Source: Streptomyces sp. NBC_00376 (GTDB lineage: Bacteria; Actinomycetota; Actinomycetes; Streptomycetales; Streptomycetaceae). From it: DNA of 64,000 nt. Location of the stretch: positions 1,922,001-1,986,000 of the forward strand of contig NZ_CP107960.1 of the NCBI RefSeq assembly GCF_036077095.1, read 5' to 3'. Positions within the stretch are counted from its first letter, which is position 1. Each line of letters starts with the position of its first letter. The notes below the pieces were generated by a model that saw nothing but the letters and a program-made list of their open reading frames with translations, did no database searches and was not told where the DNA came from. The position numbers were made by a program, and so were the translations under genes. This document shows positions 1-8,072 of the stretch, one piece after another.

Positions 1-2
1 GG

Positions 3-944
3 GACCTGTGGCGGGGCGAGCCGCGGACCCTCGCGGAGTTCGCGGGACGGCTGACCGGGTCGTCGGACCTGTACCAGGACGACGGGCGGCGGCCGCTCGC
101 CTCGATCAACTTCACCACCTGCCACGACGGGTTCACGCTGCACGACCTGGTCTCGTACAACGACAAGCACAACGAGGCGAACGGCGAGAGCAACCGGGAC
201 GGCGAGAGCCACAACCGGTCCTGGAACTGCGGCGCGGAGGGGGACACCGACCAGCCGGAGATCCTCGACCTGCGGACACGTCAGATGCGGAACTTCATCG
301 CCACGCTGATGCTGTCGCAGGGCGTGCCGATGCTGAGCCACGGCGACGAGTTCGCGCGCACCCAGCGGGGCAACAACAACGCGTACTGCCAGGACAGCGA
401 GTTGTCGTGGGTGCACTGGCCCGATCCGGACGAGGCGGCCGAGGAAGAGGCGGACGGCGCCGACCGGGGCGGGGCGGGCACCGAGGGCAGCAGTCTGCTG
501 GAGTTCACCCGGGCGATGGTGTGGCTGCGCCGCGACCATCCGGTCTTCCGGCGCCGCCGGTTCTTCCACGGCCGTCCGGTCGAGGGCACGCACGACGAGC
601 TCTCGGACATCGCGTGGTTCACACCGGAGGGCGGCGAGATGAAGCAGCGGGACTGGCAGGCCGCGCACGCCAAGGCCCTGACGGTCTTCCTCAACGGTCA
701 CGCGATCTCGGAGCCGGGGCCGCGCGGCGAGCGGATCTCCGACGACTCGTTCCTGCTGATGTTCAACGCGAGCGCGGAGACGCTGGAGTTCTCCGTTCCG
801 GTGAATCACGGCCGGCAGTGGCTGGTGGTGGTCGACACGGCGCGCCCGGTCGGAGTCATGCCCGGCTCGGGGCCGAAGGTGGCGGGGGGCGATCGGGTGA
901 CGCTGGTCGGGCGCAGCATGGCGGTGCTGCAGCGGCCCGCGTAG
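3..944 (+). CDS. glgX: Glycogen debranching enzyme GlgX, C-terminal part (5' end outside window)
   Basis: Hydrolyses alpha-1,6 branch points of glycogen or limit dextrins in the cytoplasm, releasing linear maltooligosaccharides. The reading frame is open from the first bases. It shows late GH13_11 motifs: FTTCHDGFTLHDLV, then SHGDEFARTQRGNNNAYCQD, and a typical C-terminal beta-domain ending in VLQRPA. The nucleophile and acid/base residues lie upstream of the window. An acidic insert (EEAEEEADG type) separates the barrel from the C-terminal domain. treY follows after about 100 bp on the same strand, so linear glucans released here would feed trehalose synthesis. The family call is firm; only the start is missing. 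Confidence 0.95.
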   Translation, partial: DLWRGEPRTLAEFAGRLTGSSDLYQDDGRRPLASINFTTCHDGFTLHDLVSYNDKHNEANGESNRDGESHNRSWNCGAEGDTDQPEILDLRTRQMRNFIATLMLSQGVPMLSHGDEFARTQRGNNNAYCQDSELSWVHWPDPDEAAEEEADGADRGGAGTEGSSLLEFTRAMVWLRRDHPVFRRRRFFHGRPVEGTHDELSDIAWFTPEGGEMKQRDWQAAHAKALTVFLNGHAISEPGPRGERISDDSFLLMFNASAETLEFSVPVNHGRQWLVVVDTARPVGVMPGSGPKVAGGDRVTLVGRSMAVLQRPA

Positions 945-1042
945 GCCCGAGGGCCGTCCGGCCGCCGGGGAGGACACCGCCGGTCGAGCCCTTTGCGGCG
1001 TTCCGTGACACAGAAGCCGCCAGGCTGGGTACGAACGTCCGC

Positions 1043-3439
1043 ATGACGCCCACCGCCACCTACCGGCTCCAGCTCCAGCCCGACTTCCCGTTCTCGGCCG
1101 CCGGGGAGGCCGTGCCGTATCTCGCCTCGCTCGGCGTCTCCCATCTGCATCTGTCCCCGGTCCTCGAAGCCGTACCCGGCTCCCGGCACGGCTACGACGT
1201 CGTCGACCACGGCCGGGTACGCGCCGAGCTCGGCGGTGAACAGGGGCTGCGGGAGCTGGCCCGCACTGCGCGCGGGCACGGTCTCGGACTGATCGTGGAC
1301 ATCGTGCCGAACCACATGGCCGCCGTCCCCCGCCACAACCACGCGCTGTGGGAGGTACTGCGCGAGGGCCCCGGATCGCCGTACGCCCGCTGGTTCGACA
1401 TCGACTGGGCGGCGGGCGGCGGAAAGGTGCTGCTGCCGGTGCTCGGCGGGCCGATCGGCGACGAGCTCGGCGGGCTCCGGGTGGACGGCGAGGTGCTGCG
1501 CCACGGCGAGCAGGAGTTCCCGCTGCGGACCGGTACCGCCGGGTTGCCGCTGCCGGAGCTGCTGGATGCCCAGCACTACCGGCTCGGCTGGTGGCGGCTG
1601 GCCCGCACCGAGCTGAACTACCGGCGGTTCTTCACGATCTCGGAGCTCATCGGGGTACGGGTGGAGGACCCCGAGGTCTTCGCCGCCACCCACGGCAAGA
1701 TCCTCGAACTGGTCCGGGACGGTGTCGTCGACGGGCTGCGCATCGACCACCCCGACGGACTGGCCGAGCCCGCCGCGTACCTGGAGCGGCTCTCGGCCGC
1801 GACCGGCGGGCGGTGGACGGTGGTGGAGAAGATCCTCACCAGCGGCGAGGAGCTGCCCGCGGACTGGGCCGTCGCGGGGACGACCGGGTACGACGCCCTG
1901 CACCGCGTGGACGGCCTGTTCGTCGACCCGATGGGCGCCGCGGAGCTGGTCGGCCGCTACCGGGAGTACGCGGGACCCGCCGGCGACCGCGGCGGCTACT
2001 GGACGGCGACCGTCCGCCGCGCCGCGTACCGGGTGGTGACGCACGAACTGGCCGCCGAGACCGAGCTGCTGACCCGGATCGCCGCACGGATCTGCGCCGC
2101 CGAGCCCGCGCTGCGCGATCACGCCCCGTGGACGCTGCGCACCGCCGTGCGCGAACTGATGGTGCGGATGCCCGTCTACCGCCCGTACGTGACGGCCGGC
2201 GGGGCCTGCACCACGCCGGCCGAGGAGACGCTGTCGGACGCGGTCGTGCGGGACGCGAAGGCGATGTTCACCGTCGCGGAGGAGGCGTCGGCCGTCGACG
2301 TGGTCCGGGAGCTGGCGCTGGGGCGGCTGGGCGAGGGGCCCGAGCGGGCCGCGTTCTGCGCCCGGTTCGCCCAGACCGCCTCGGCGTTGCGCGCCAAGTC
2401 GGTCGAGGACACGGCGTTCTACCAGTACGTGCCGCTGATCTCGGCGAACGAGGTGGGCGGCGACCCCGGGCAGCCCGCGGTGAAGCCGGAAAAGTTCCAC
2501 GCGTTCTGTGCCCGGCTGGCCCGCGACTGGCCGGCCACCGGCACGGCGCTGAGCACCCATGACACCAAGCGGAGCGCCGATGTACGGGCCCGGATCGCGG
2601 TGCTGACGGAGTGCCCGCAGTCGTGGTCCGGGCTGCTGACGGAGCTGGACCGGGCGACCCCGGCCACCGCTCCGGATCCGCAGCTCGCCTGGCAGGCCTG
2701 GCAGACGGCGGTGGGCTGCGCGAAGCTGCCGGACGGCGAGATGGCAAGCCGTCTTGAGCCGGCGCTGCTGAAGGCGGTCCGCGAGGCGGGGCTCTTCACC
2801 GGCTGGACCGAGCCCGATCCGGCGTACGAGCGGGCGGTGACGGACTTCGTCGCGGCCGGGCCGGCCGCGAGCGGCGGTCCGGTGCGCGAGACGCTGGAGC
2901 GGTTCGCGAGCACGCTCGACCCCTATGTGCGGGCCAATGTGCTGGGGGCGGCGCTGGTACAGCTGACGATGCCGGGTGTGCCGGATCTGTACCAGGGCAC
3001 GGAGCGGGAGTACGTGGCGCTGGTCGACCCGGACAACCGGCGGCCGTTCTGCGAGCCGTCCCTGGACGGGGCCCTCGGCGAGAAGGGCGAGCTGACGGCG
3101 GCCGCCCTGCGGCTGCGGCGCGAGCGGCCGGAGGTGTTCGGCGAGTCCGGTACGTACGCCCCGCTGGGCGCGCGGGGCCCGGCGGCCGCACACTGTCTGG
3201 CGTTCTGCCGCTCCGGCGAGGTGGTCACCGCGGTGACCAGGCTGTCGTTGCGGCTGGCGGAGTCGGGCGGCTGGCACGGCACGGAGCTGGTGCTGCCGGA
3301 CGACGGGCCGTGGACCGATCTGCTGGCGTCCGGTCGGAAGTTCACCGGGAGCTCGGTCCCGCTCGCCGAACTCTTCGCCGCGCGGCCGGTGGCGCTGCTC
3401 AGCCGGGCCGGACGAGAAGGGCCCGCGGACCTCGGGTGA
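1043..3439 (+). CDS. treY: Maltooligosyl trehalose synthase TreY
   Basis: Intramolecular transglucosylase that turns the reducing-end alpha-1,4 bond of a maltooligosaccharide into an alpha,alpha-1,1 bond, giving maltooligosyl trehalose for TreZ. The 798-residue length is normal for the family. It opens with TYRLQL...FPFSAA, typical of TreY. GH13 region I (VDIVPNHMA) is near residue 90, the nucleophile aspartate is in LRIDHPDGL near 235, the acid/base glutamate is in VVEKIL near 262, and STHDTKRSADVRAR is near 507. The ATG was chosen because family homology begins there; the frame stays open upstream but that part reads as a shadow of glgX. The 3' end overlaps the convergent P450-like gene by about 40 bp. 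Confidence 0.96.
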   Translation: MTPTATYRLQLQPDFPFSAAGEAVPYLASLGVSHLHLSPVLEAVPGSRHGYDVVDHGRVRAELGGEQGLRELARTARGHGLGLIVDIVPNHMAAVPRHNHALWEVLREGPGSPYARWFDIDWAAGGGKVLLPVLGGPIGDELGGLRVDGEVLRHGEQEFPLRTGTAGLPLPELLDAQHYRLGWWRLARTELNYRRFFTISELIGVRVEDPEVFAATHGKILELVRDGVVDGLRIDHPDGLAEPAAYLERLSAATGGRWTVVEKILTSGEELPADWAVAGTTGYDALHRVDGLFVDPMGAAELVGRYREYAGPAGDRGGYWTATVRRAAYRVVTHELAAETELLTRIAARICAAEPALRDHAPWTLRTAVRELMVRMPVYRPYVTAGGACTTPAEETLSDAVVRDAKAMFTVAEEASAVDVVRELALGRLGEGPERAAFCARFAQTASALRAKSVEDTAFYQYVPLISANEVGGDPGQPAVKPEKFHAFCARLARDWPATGTALSTHDTKRSADVRARIAVLTECPQSWSGLLTELDRATPATAPDPQLAWQAWQTAVGCAKLPDGEMASRLEPALLKAVREAGLFTGWTEPDPAYERAVTDFVAAGPAASGGPVRETLERFASTLDPYVRANVLGAALVQLTMPGVPDLYQGTEREYVALVDPDNRRPFCEPSLDGALGEKGELTAAALRLRRERPEVFGESGTYAPLGARGPAAAHCLAFCRSGEVVTAVTRLSLRLAESGGWHGTELVLPDDGPWTDLLASGRKFTGSSVPLAELFAARPVALLSRAGREGPADLG

Positions 3440-4586
3440 GCAGCCCGGTGCCTGCCGGGCGGAATCCGTCCGCCCAGCGGAGCCGGGGCATCGCGTCGAG
3501 CAGCGCGAGCAGGCCCTGGCGGGCCTCCAGTCGGCCGAGCAGGACGGCGGGGCAGGACACGGGTCCGGTGAGGGACCGGCCCTGGTCGCGGCGGAAGGGG
3601 TCGAAGAGGTCCGGGGCGGCGAACCGTTCCGGATCGCGGCCGGCCGCGCCGATCAGGCAGGCGACGTCCGCCCCGGCAGGCAGGGTGCCGCCGCTGAGGG
3701 TGACCTCGGTGACGGTGCGCCGCAGCACCACCTGGACCGGCGGGTCGCGGCGCAGCGACTCCGTCCAGGCCCGGTCGGCCAGGGCCGGTTCGACGCGCAG
3801 GGCGGCGAGGAGGCCGGGGGCGTCCAGCACGTTGGCGAGGAGGGAGGCGAGCGCCCTCTCGCGGAGGCCGGTGTGCCGGGTGCAGGGGGTGGCCGCGGTC
3901 GCGGTGACGGGCGGGGGCCCGTACGCGATGCCGGGCGTGGTGCCGTGGGCGATGCCGGGCATGGTGCCGCGCGTGGTGCCGGACAGCCGGTCGGCGTAGC
4001 GCCGGGCGCTCGCGCCGGGGGCGGCACCGAAGGGCAGCCAGCGGCAGAACTCCTCGACGAGATCGGCCTGTTGGCGGCCCGCGATGCGGCGCGCCAGCAC
4101 GTACGCGGTCCGCTCGATGCGCGCTGCCATGTGACGTGGCACCGCCGCGAGCTCCGGCATGTGACGTGGTACCGCTTCGAGCTCCGGCATGTGACGTGGC
4201 ACTGCTTCGAACTCCGACATGTGACATGGCACAGTTCCGGGTGTCGACGGGCGCTGATCGCGGGGCACGCAGCGGGGGCTGCCGTGGCAGAGCCCGAGCG
4301 GGGCGGGGGCGCCGCGGGGTGCGGCGTCGTGCGGGAGGCCGGTGAAGCGGGGGTCGGTGAGGGCCGTGGCCACGTCCGCGTACCGGCTGACCAGCCAGGC
4401 GCGCAGGGGCGCGTCGTAGCTGAGCGGGTACTCCTCGCGCAGGACGCGGTAGAGGCGGTACGGGTCACGCGCCGCGCCGGGCGCGAGCAGGCTGGGGCCG
4501 GCGTCCGGGCGGGGGCCGCGCACCGGTCGGCGCCCTCGACGGCCGAGGCCCGGTGCGGATATGCCTTCCGGCACGTCGGCCTTCAT
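3399..4586 (-). CDS. Cytochrome P450-like protein, catalytically degenerate
   Basis: A 395-residue protein with recognisable P450 landmarks. The N-terminal helix region is DPYRLYRVLREEYP, followed by SRYADVATALTDPRF. The K-helix ExxR is E276-R279 (TESLRRDPPVQ), followed by AGRDPERF and a cysteine at 345 (GPVSCPAVLLGRLEAR). Key parts are missing. The C-helix region is replaced by tandem repeats (residues about 120-155), no AGxxT I-helix oxygen-activation motif is present, and the F-x-x-G-x-H before the heme cysteine is lost. A second repeat fills residues 205-222. It may be an inactive member of a non-canonical P450 family or a decaying gene. The start chosen is ATG at MKADVPEG; MGNRAVHR, 16 codons upstream, is an alternative. 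Confidence 0.65.
   Translation of the reverse strand: MKADVPEGISAPGLGRRGRRPVRGPRPDAGPSLLAPGAARDPYRLYRVLREEYPLSYDAPLRAWLVSRYADVATALTDPRFTGLPHDAAPRGAPAPLGLCHGSPRCVPRDQRPSTPGTVPCHMSEFEAVPRHMPELEAVPRHMPELAAVPRHMAARIERTAYVLARRIAGRQQADLVEEFCRWLPFGAAPGASARRYADRLSGTTRGTMPGIAHGTTPGIAYGPPPVTATAATPCTRHTGLRERALASLLANVLDAPGLLAALRVEPALADRAWTESLRRDPPVQVVLRRTVTEVTLSGGTLPAGADVACLIGAAGRDPERFAAPDLFDPFRRDQGRSLTGPVSCPAVLLGRLEARQGLLALLDAMPRLRWADGFRPAGTGLLTRGPRALLVRPG
3921..3980 (-). repeat. 24-bp tandem repeat (2.5 copies) inside the P450-like gene
   Basis: Two near-identical 24-bp units at 3921-3944 and 3945-3968, plus a half unit to 3980. They encode PGIAHGTT/PGIAYGPP-like octapeptides in the P450-like frame. 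The unit is eight codons, so gain or loss keeps the frame. It lies where the region before the I helix should be. Confidence 0.8.
4128..4241 (-). repeat. 30-bp tandem repeat (3.8 copies) inside the P450-like gene
   Basis: Units begin at 4128, 4158, 4188 and 4218 on the plus strand, each opening catgtgacgtgg or catgtgacatgg. In the gene frame they encode the decapeptide VPRHMPELEA three times and a diverged fourth copy. Copies differ by a few substitutions. The direct repeats are contiguous without spacers, which excludes a CRISPR array. Confidence 0.92.
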
Positions 4587-4713
4587 CCGTACCCCCTGGG
4601 CGTCAGGGCGCCGGTGTACGGCGCGGTTCCCCATCAGGGGAACACCGGCAGGGGCGTCGCGCAGTCGGCGTACGGCCGTTCGGGTGAGGGCGATATTCCC
4701 GGGCCGCGCGGCC

Positions 4714-5616
4714 TCAGCCCGTCGTCGTACGGGAGCCCAGTGGCCCGGAGCCCGCGAGAAGATCCGTGAACGCGGCGGCGGCCCCCGTGAGTTCCACGCG
4801 GGAGAAGACCGCCAGCCCACGCCGCCACGGAGGTTCGACGGCGAGGACCGCGCAGTCCTCGCCGACCGCTCCCCGCACGACATGCGCCGGAGCCGTGGCG
4901 ACACCTACCCCGGCCGCCGCCATCCGTACCGCGGTCGACGTGTGTTCGGTACGCACCGCCGTACGGGGTGTGAAGCCGGCCTGCCCGCAGACCAGGTCCA
5001 GGAACGCCTGTCCCTGGACCACGGGTTCCATCGCGCAGCGCACCCAGGGCCGGTCGGCCAGCTCCAGCAGACGGACCGAGGCGCGTCCGGCGAGCGGGTC
5101 GTCGAAGGGGACCACCAGGACGATCTCCTCCTCGCCGACCGGGACGACGGGCCCCGGCCAGCGCGCGGGCGGCGGACCGACCGCGAGGTCGGCGGTGCCG
5201 CGTTCGAGCTGTTCCTCCAGGGCTTCCGGGGTGGCGTACTCGTGGAGGACGAGAGCGACCCCGGGACGCGCCCGGCGCCAGCGCGCGAAGACGTCGGGAA
5301 GGATGCCGACGGCCACCGCGTGCACCGTCGCGATGTGCAGCTCACCGCCCTCCGCGCCCGCCGCCGCCCGCGCCGCCCGCCGTGCCTGGGCGGCGCTGCG
5401 TACGGAGCGCTCGGCGTGCGGCAGGAAGGCACGCCCCATCGGGGTCAGGCGCACGCCGCGCGGCAGCCGTTCGAGGAGGGCGCCGCCGACGGTCCGCTCC
5501 AGGGCCTTGATCTGGTGGGAGAGCGCGGGCTGGGTGACGTGGAGGAGTTCGGCGGCCCGGGTGAACGACGACTCCTCGACGACCGTGAGGAAGTACTCCA
5601 TCTGTCGCAGGCTCAA
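4714..5616 (-). CDS. LysR-family transcriptional regulator
   Basis: A 300-residue LysR regulator. The N-terminal winged helix-turn-helix reads LRQMEYFLTVVEESSF...LHVTQPALSHQIKALE and runs to about residue 65. A periplasmic-binding-like effector domain follows, with LHIATVHAVAVGILPDV and the late AAAGVGVATAP. The start taken is TTG, giving SLRQMEYF as in relatives, with a GGGGGAGAG Shine-Dalgarno just upstream; ATG five codons later is the alternative. It is divergent from the dihydrolipoyl-dehydrogenase-like gene across a 99-bp spacer that holds two inverted repeats. This is the classic LysR arrangement, so it probably controls that neighbour. The ligand is unknown. Confidence 0.9.
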   Translation of the reverse strand: MSLRQMEYFLTVVEESSFTRAAELLHVTQPALSHQIKALERTVGGALLERLPRGVRLTPMGRAFLPHAERSVRSAAQARRAARAAAGAEGGELHIATVHAVAVGILPDVFARWRRARPGVALVLHEYATPEALEEQLERGTADLAVGPPPARWPGPVVPVGEEEIVLVVPFDDPLAGRASVRLLELADRPWVRCAMEPVVQGQAFLDLVCGQAGFTPRTAVRTEHTSTAVRMAAAGVGVATAPAHVVRGAVGEDCAVLAVEPPWRRGLAVFSRVELTGAAAAFTDLLAGSGPLGSRTTTG

Positions 5617-5649
5617 CGCGCTCTCCCCCGTGGACCGTACCCATAAAGG

Positions 5650-5693
5650 CTGTGCATCGGTGCCACAGAAACATTGCCTTGGACTCATGGCAA
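5650..5693. promoter_or_regulatory. Putative LysR operator: two inverted repeats in the divergent spacer
   Basis: Within the LysR/flavoprotein spacer the sequence shows CTGTG-N9-CACAG (5650-5668) and TTGCC-N10-GGCAA (5674-5693). Their size, symmetry and side-by-side placement suit the recognition and activation sites of a LysR regulator acting on its divergent target. This is inference from position and symmetry only. Confidence 0.45.
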
Positions 5694-5715
5694 GAGCCGG
5701 GCGGAGGCTGTGGCC

Positions 5716-7167
5716 ATGACACGGACAACGACAACAACAAGAACGGGAACAACCGCAGCGACCGGGACCGAGACCGACGTCCTGGTGATCGGGGGCGGTA
5801 CGGGCGGATACTCCACCGCCCTGCGGGCCGCCGCCCTCGGCCTGGAGGTGGTCCTCGTGGAGCGCGACAAGGTGGGCGGCACCTGCCTGCACCGCGGCTG
5901 CATTCCCAGCAAGGCGATGCTGCACGCCGCCGAACTCGTGGACGGCATCGCGGAGGCCGGGGAACGGTGGGGGGTGAAGACGACCCTGGACTCGGTGGAC
6001 TGGCCGGCCCTGGTCGCCACCCGCGACGACATCGTGGCGCGCAACCATCGCGGGATGGTGGAGCACTTGGCGCACGCTGCGGTCGAATTGGTGCACGGGA
6101 GCGCCGAGTTGACCGGACCGCGCAGTGCGTACGTCACCGGTCGCGGGACGGTCGTCGCGCGCCGCGGCATCGTACTGGCGACCGGGTCGCGACCGCGCAT
6201 GCTGGCGGGGCTGAAGGCCGACGGGCACCGCGTCGTCACCAGCGACGACGCGTTGTTCGCGCCGGGGCTGCCGCGGTCCGTCCTGGTGCTGGGCGGCGGG
6301 GCGATCGGCGTCGAGTACGCCTCGTTCCACCGGTCGATGGGCGCCGACGTGACCCTGGTGGAGGCCGCGGACCGGCTCGTGCCGCTGGAGGACGTCGATG
6401 TGTCGCGCCATCTGACCCGCGGTCTGAAGAAGCGCGGGATCGACGTACTCACCGGGGCACGGCTGACGGACGCGGGCGTGGTCTCCGACGGGGTGGTCGC
6501 GACGGTACGCACCTCGCGCGGCGAGACGCGCACGGTGCGGGCCGAGCGGCTGCTCGTCGCGGTGGGGCGCGTGCCGGTGACCGAAGGGCTCGGCCTCGCG
6601 GCGGCGGGGCTGGCCGCCGACGGGCGCGGCCATGTCGCGCCCGCCGACTGGTCCCGGCTCGAGACGTCCGTGCCGGGCATCCATGTGGTGGGCGATCTGC
6701 TGCCGCCGCCGTCCCCCGGGCTGGCCCACGCCTCGTTCGCGGAGGGGCTACTCGTCGCCGAGACGCTGGCCGGACTGAGCGCACCCGCGGTGGACTACGC
6801 CGCCGTCCCCCGGGTCACGTACTCGTCCCCGCAGACCGCCGCGGTGGGCCTGACCGAGGCCCAGGCCCGTGACGCCGGGCACGACGTCACGGTGGGCAGC
6901 ATGCCGCTGACCGCCGTGGCCAAGGGGATGGTGCACGGGCGGGGCGGCATGGTGAAGGTGGTCGCCGAGCGGGGCGGCCGGGTCCTCGGGGTGCATCTCG
7001 TCGGGCCGCAGGTCTCCGAGATGATCGCCGAGAGCCAGCTGATCGTCGGTTGGGACGCCGAACCCGCCGATGTGGCCCGCCACGTCCACGCCCATCCGAC
7101 GCTCTCCGAGGCGGTCGGCGAAGTCTTTCTCACCCTCGGCGGGCGCGGGTTGCACCAGCGGTCCTGA
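5716..7167 (+). CDS. lpdA: Dihydrolipoyl dehydrogenase-like pyridine nucleotide-disulfide oxidoreductase
   Basis: A 483-residue flavoprotein of the class I disulfide reductase family. The FAD-binding GGGTGGYSTALRAA is at about 26-39 and the redox pair C57/C62 lies in GGTCLHRGCIPSK. The NAD-binding site is VLGGGAIGVEYASF, and the C-terminal dimer-interface histidine-proline is in HVHAHPTLSEA. These fit lipoamide dehydrogenase (E3). No E1 or E2 genes of a 2-oxoacid dehydrogenase lie nearby, so it may serve a remote complex or another disulfide. The first 20 residues are an odd threonine-rich tail (MTRTTTTTRTGTTAATGTET) written in AC-rich codons. ATG was chosen after the LysR spacer; an in-frame ATG 14 codons upstream is less likely. 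Confidence 0.9.
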   Translation: MTRTTTTTRTGTTAATGTETDVLVIGGGTGGYSTALRAAALGLEVVLVERDKVGGTCLHRGCIPSKAMLHAAELVDGIAEAGERWGVKTTLDSVDWPALVATRDDIVARNHRGMVEHLAHAAVELVHGSAELTGPRSAYVTGRGTVVARRGIVLATGSRPRMLAGLKADGHRVVTSDDALFAPGLPRSVLVLGGGAIGVEYASFHRSMGADVTLVEAADRLVPLEDVDVSRHLTRGLKKRGIDVLTGARLTDAGVVSDGVVATVRTSRGETRTVRAERLLVAVGRVPVTEGLGLAAAGLAADGRGHVAPADWSRLETSVPGIHVVGDLLPPPSPGLAHASFAEGLLVAETLAGLSAPAVDYAAVPRVTYSSPQTAAVGLTEAQARDAGHDVTVGSMPLTAVAKGMVHGRGGMVKVVAERGGRVLGVHLVGPQVSEMIAESQLIVGWDAEPADVARHVHAHPTLSEAVGEVFLTLGGRGLHQRS

Positions 7168-7261
7168 GCCGGACGCCGCCGGCCCCGGAAGGGCCACGGA
7201 AGGGCCTGGGAAGGTCAGAAGAGGTTCGGAAGGAGCTCGGAAGGTCCCTGGAATCCGCCTC

Positions 7262-7828
7262 TCAGGCCGGCGGGCCGAGGACGGGTGCGGAGAGCCGGAA
7301 GCTCATCCGGCCGAAGCTCACCTGGTCCCCGTCGCGGACCGGGACCGCGCCGGTGACCCGCTGGCCGTTGACGCAGGTGCCGTTGGTCGAGCCGAGGTCG
7401 CGCAGCAGCCAGCGGCCGCCCTGGGCGGTGAGCTCCGCGTGGATCCGGGAGACGGTCTCGTGGTTGAGCCGCAGCCCGTTGCCCGGATCGCGGCCGATCA
7501 GCAGGGGGTGCGGGCTCGGGGCGGGGAGCAGGAGCTTGGGGAGCCGCTCGGTCTGCCAGACCCGGCGCACCCGGCCGGGAAATCCGGACACCCCGCTCAC
7601 GACCCGGAGTATCCGCCGGGACCAACGGCCCTCGCCCTCCAGGTCGGCGGTGAGTGCCTCCAGTTCCTCGGATCGCCGGGCGGTGAGGGCCAGCTCCATG
7701 CGCCGCATGAAGGTGTCGTGGGAGAGCCTGCCCTGTGCCGCGCCGTCTCTGAGTACGCCGAGCACACGGTCGCGCTGGGCGTCGGACAGCCGCACGGGGT
7801 ACGTGTGGGACTCGAAGGAGGACGTCAC
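7262..7828 (-). CDS. DUF1707 and FHA domain protein
   Basis: A 188-residue cytoplasmic protein. Residues 10-62 match the DUF1707 SHOCT-like helical domain (PVRLSDAQRDRVLGVLRDGAAQGRLS). Residues 105-182 form a forkhead-associated domain with GR at 111-112, S127-x-x-H130 and STNGTCVNG, the residues that bind phosphothreonine. It probably reads out Ser/Thr kinase signalling. The start is GTG (TSSFESH), where homology begins; the frame stays open upstream through a repeat-rich GC stretch that is unlikely to be coding. It is divergent from the acetyltransferase gene. Confidence 0.88.
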   Translation of the reverse strand: MTSSFESHTYPVRLSDAQRDRVLGVLRDGAAQGRLSHDTFMRRMELALTARRSEELEALTADLEGEGRWSRRILRVVSGVSGFPGRVRRVWQTERLPKLLLPAPSPHPLLIGRDPGNGLRLNHETVSRIHAELTAQGGRWLLRDLGSTNGTCVNGQRVTGAVPVRDGDQVSFGRMSFRLSAPVLGPPA

Positions 7829-7889
7829 ACGGTCAATTGTCGGTCCGACCGCCCCGGAGTGTCCAGAACGTGCCCGTATCCCGCCCCTG

Positions 7890-7981
7890 GGCCGCGAAGG
7901 AAGCGCGTGGCCGTGCACGGAGCGTGCGGCCGCGAAGGGAGCGCTGCGCCGTACGGGGAGCGCGTGGCCGCGAATATCCCC
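7890..7981. repeat. 19-bp degenerate tandem repeat in the FHA/acetyltransferase spacer
   Basis: About five units based on ggccgcgaagggagcgcgt start near 7890, 7909, 7928, 7948 and 7966. The unit length is not a multiple of three and the stretch lies between the two divergent starts, so it is non-coding. Copies vary by several substitutions. Confidence 0.7.
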
Positions 7982-8072
7982 GCGCACGGCCGTGGAGTCG
8001 TTGCTACTGTCTCCCGCCGCAGGCCGCCCGGCGTCCGCCGGAAGGCACGCCTGCGCATTTCAAGGAGCTTGT

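Noticed and set aside
806..3277. Very long minus-strand frame opposite treY
   Set aside because: Mirror-frame artefact of high GC. The protein is Gln/Arg/Gly-rich with no domain, while the plus strand has full TreY motifs.
4128..4241. CRISPR-like direct repeats
   Set aside because: Units are contiguous with no unique spacers, lie in frame inside a gene, and no cas genes are present.
4587..4904. Upstream extension of the P450-like frame
   Set aside because: Residues before MKADVPEG resemble no P450 leader and lie in a gap next to the LysR stop; the shorter start fits the family.
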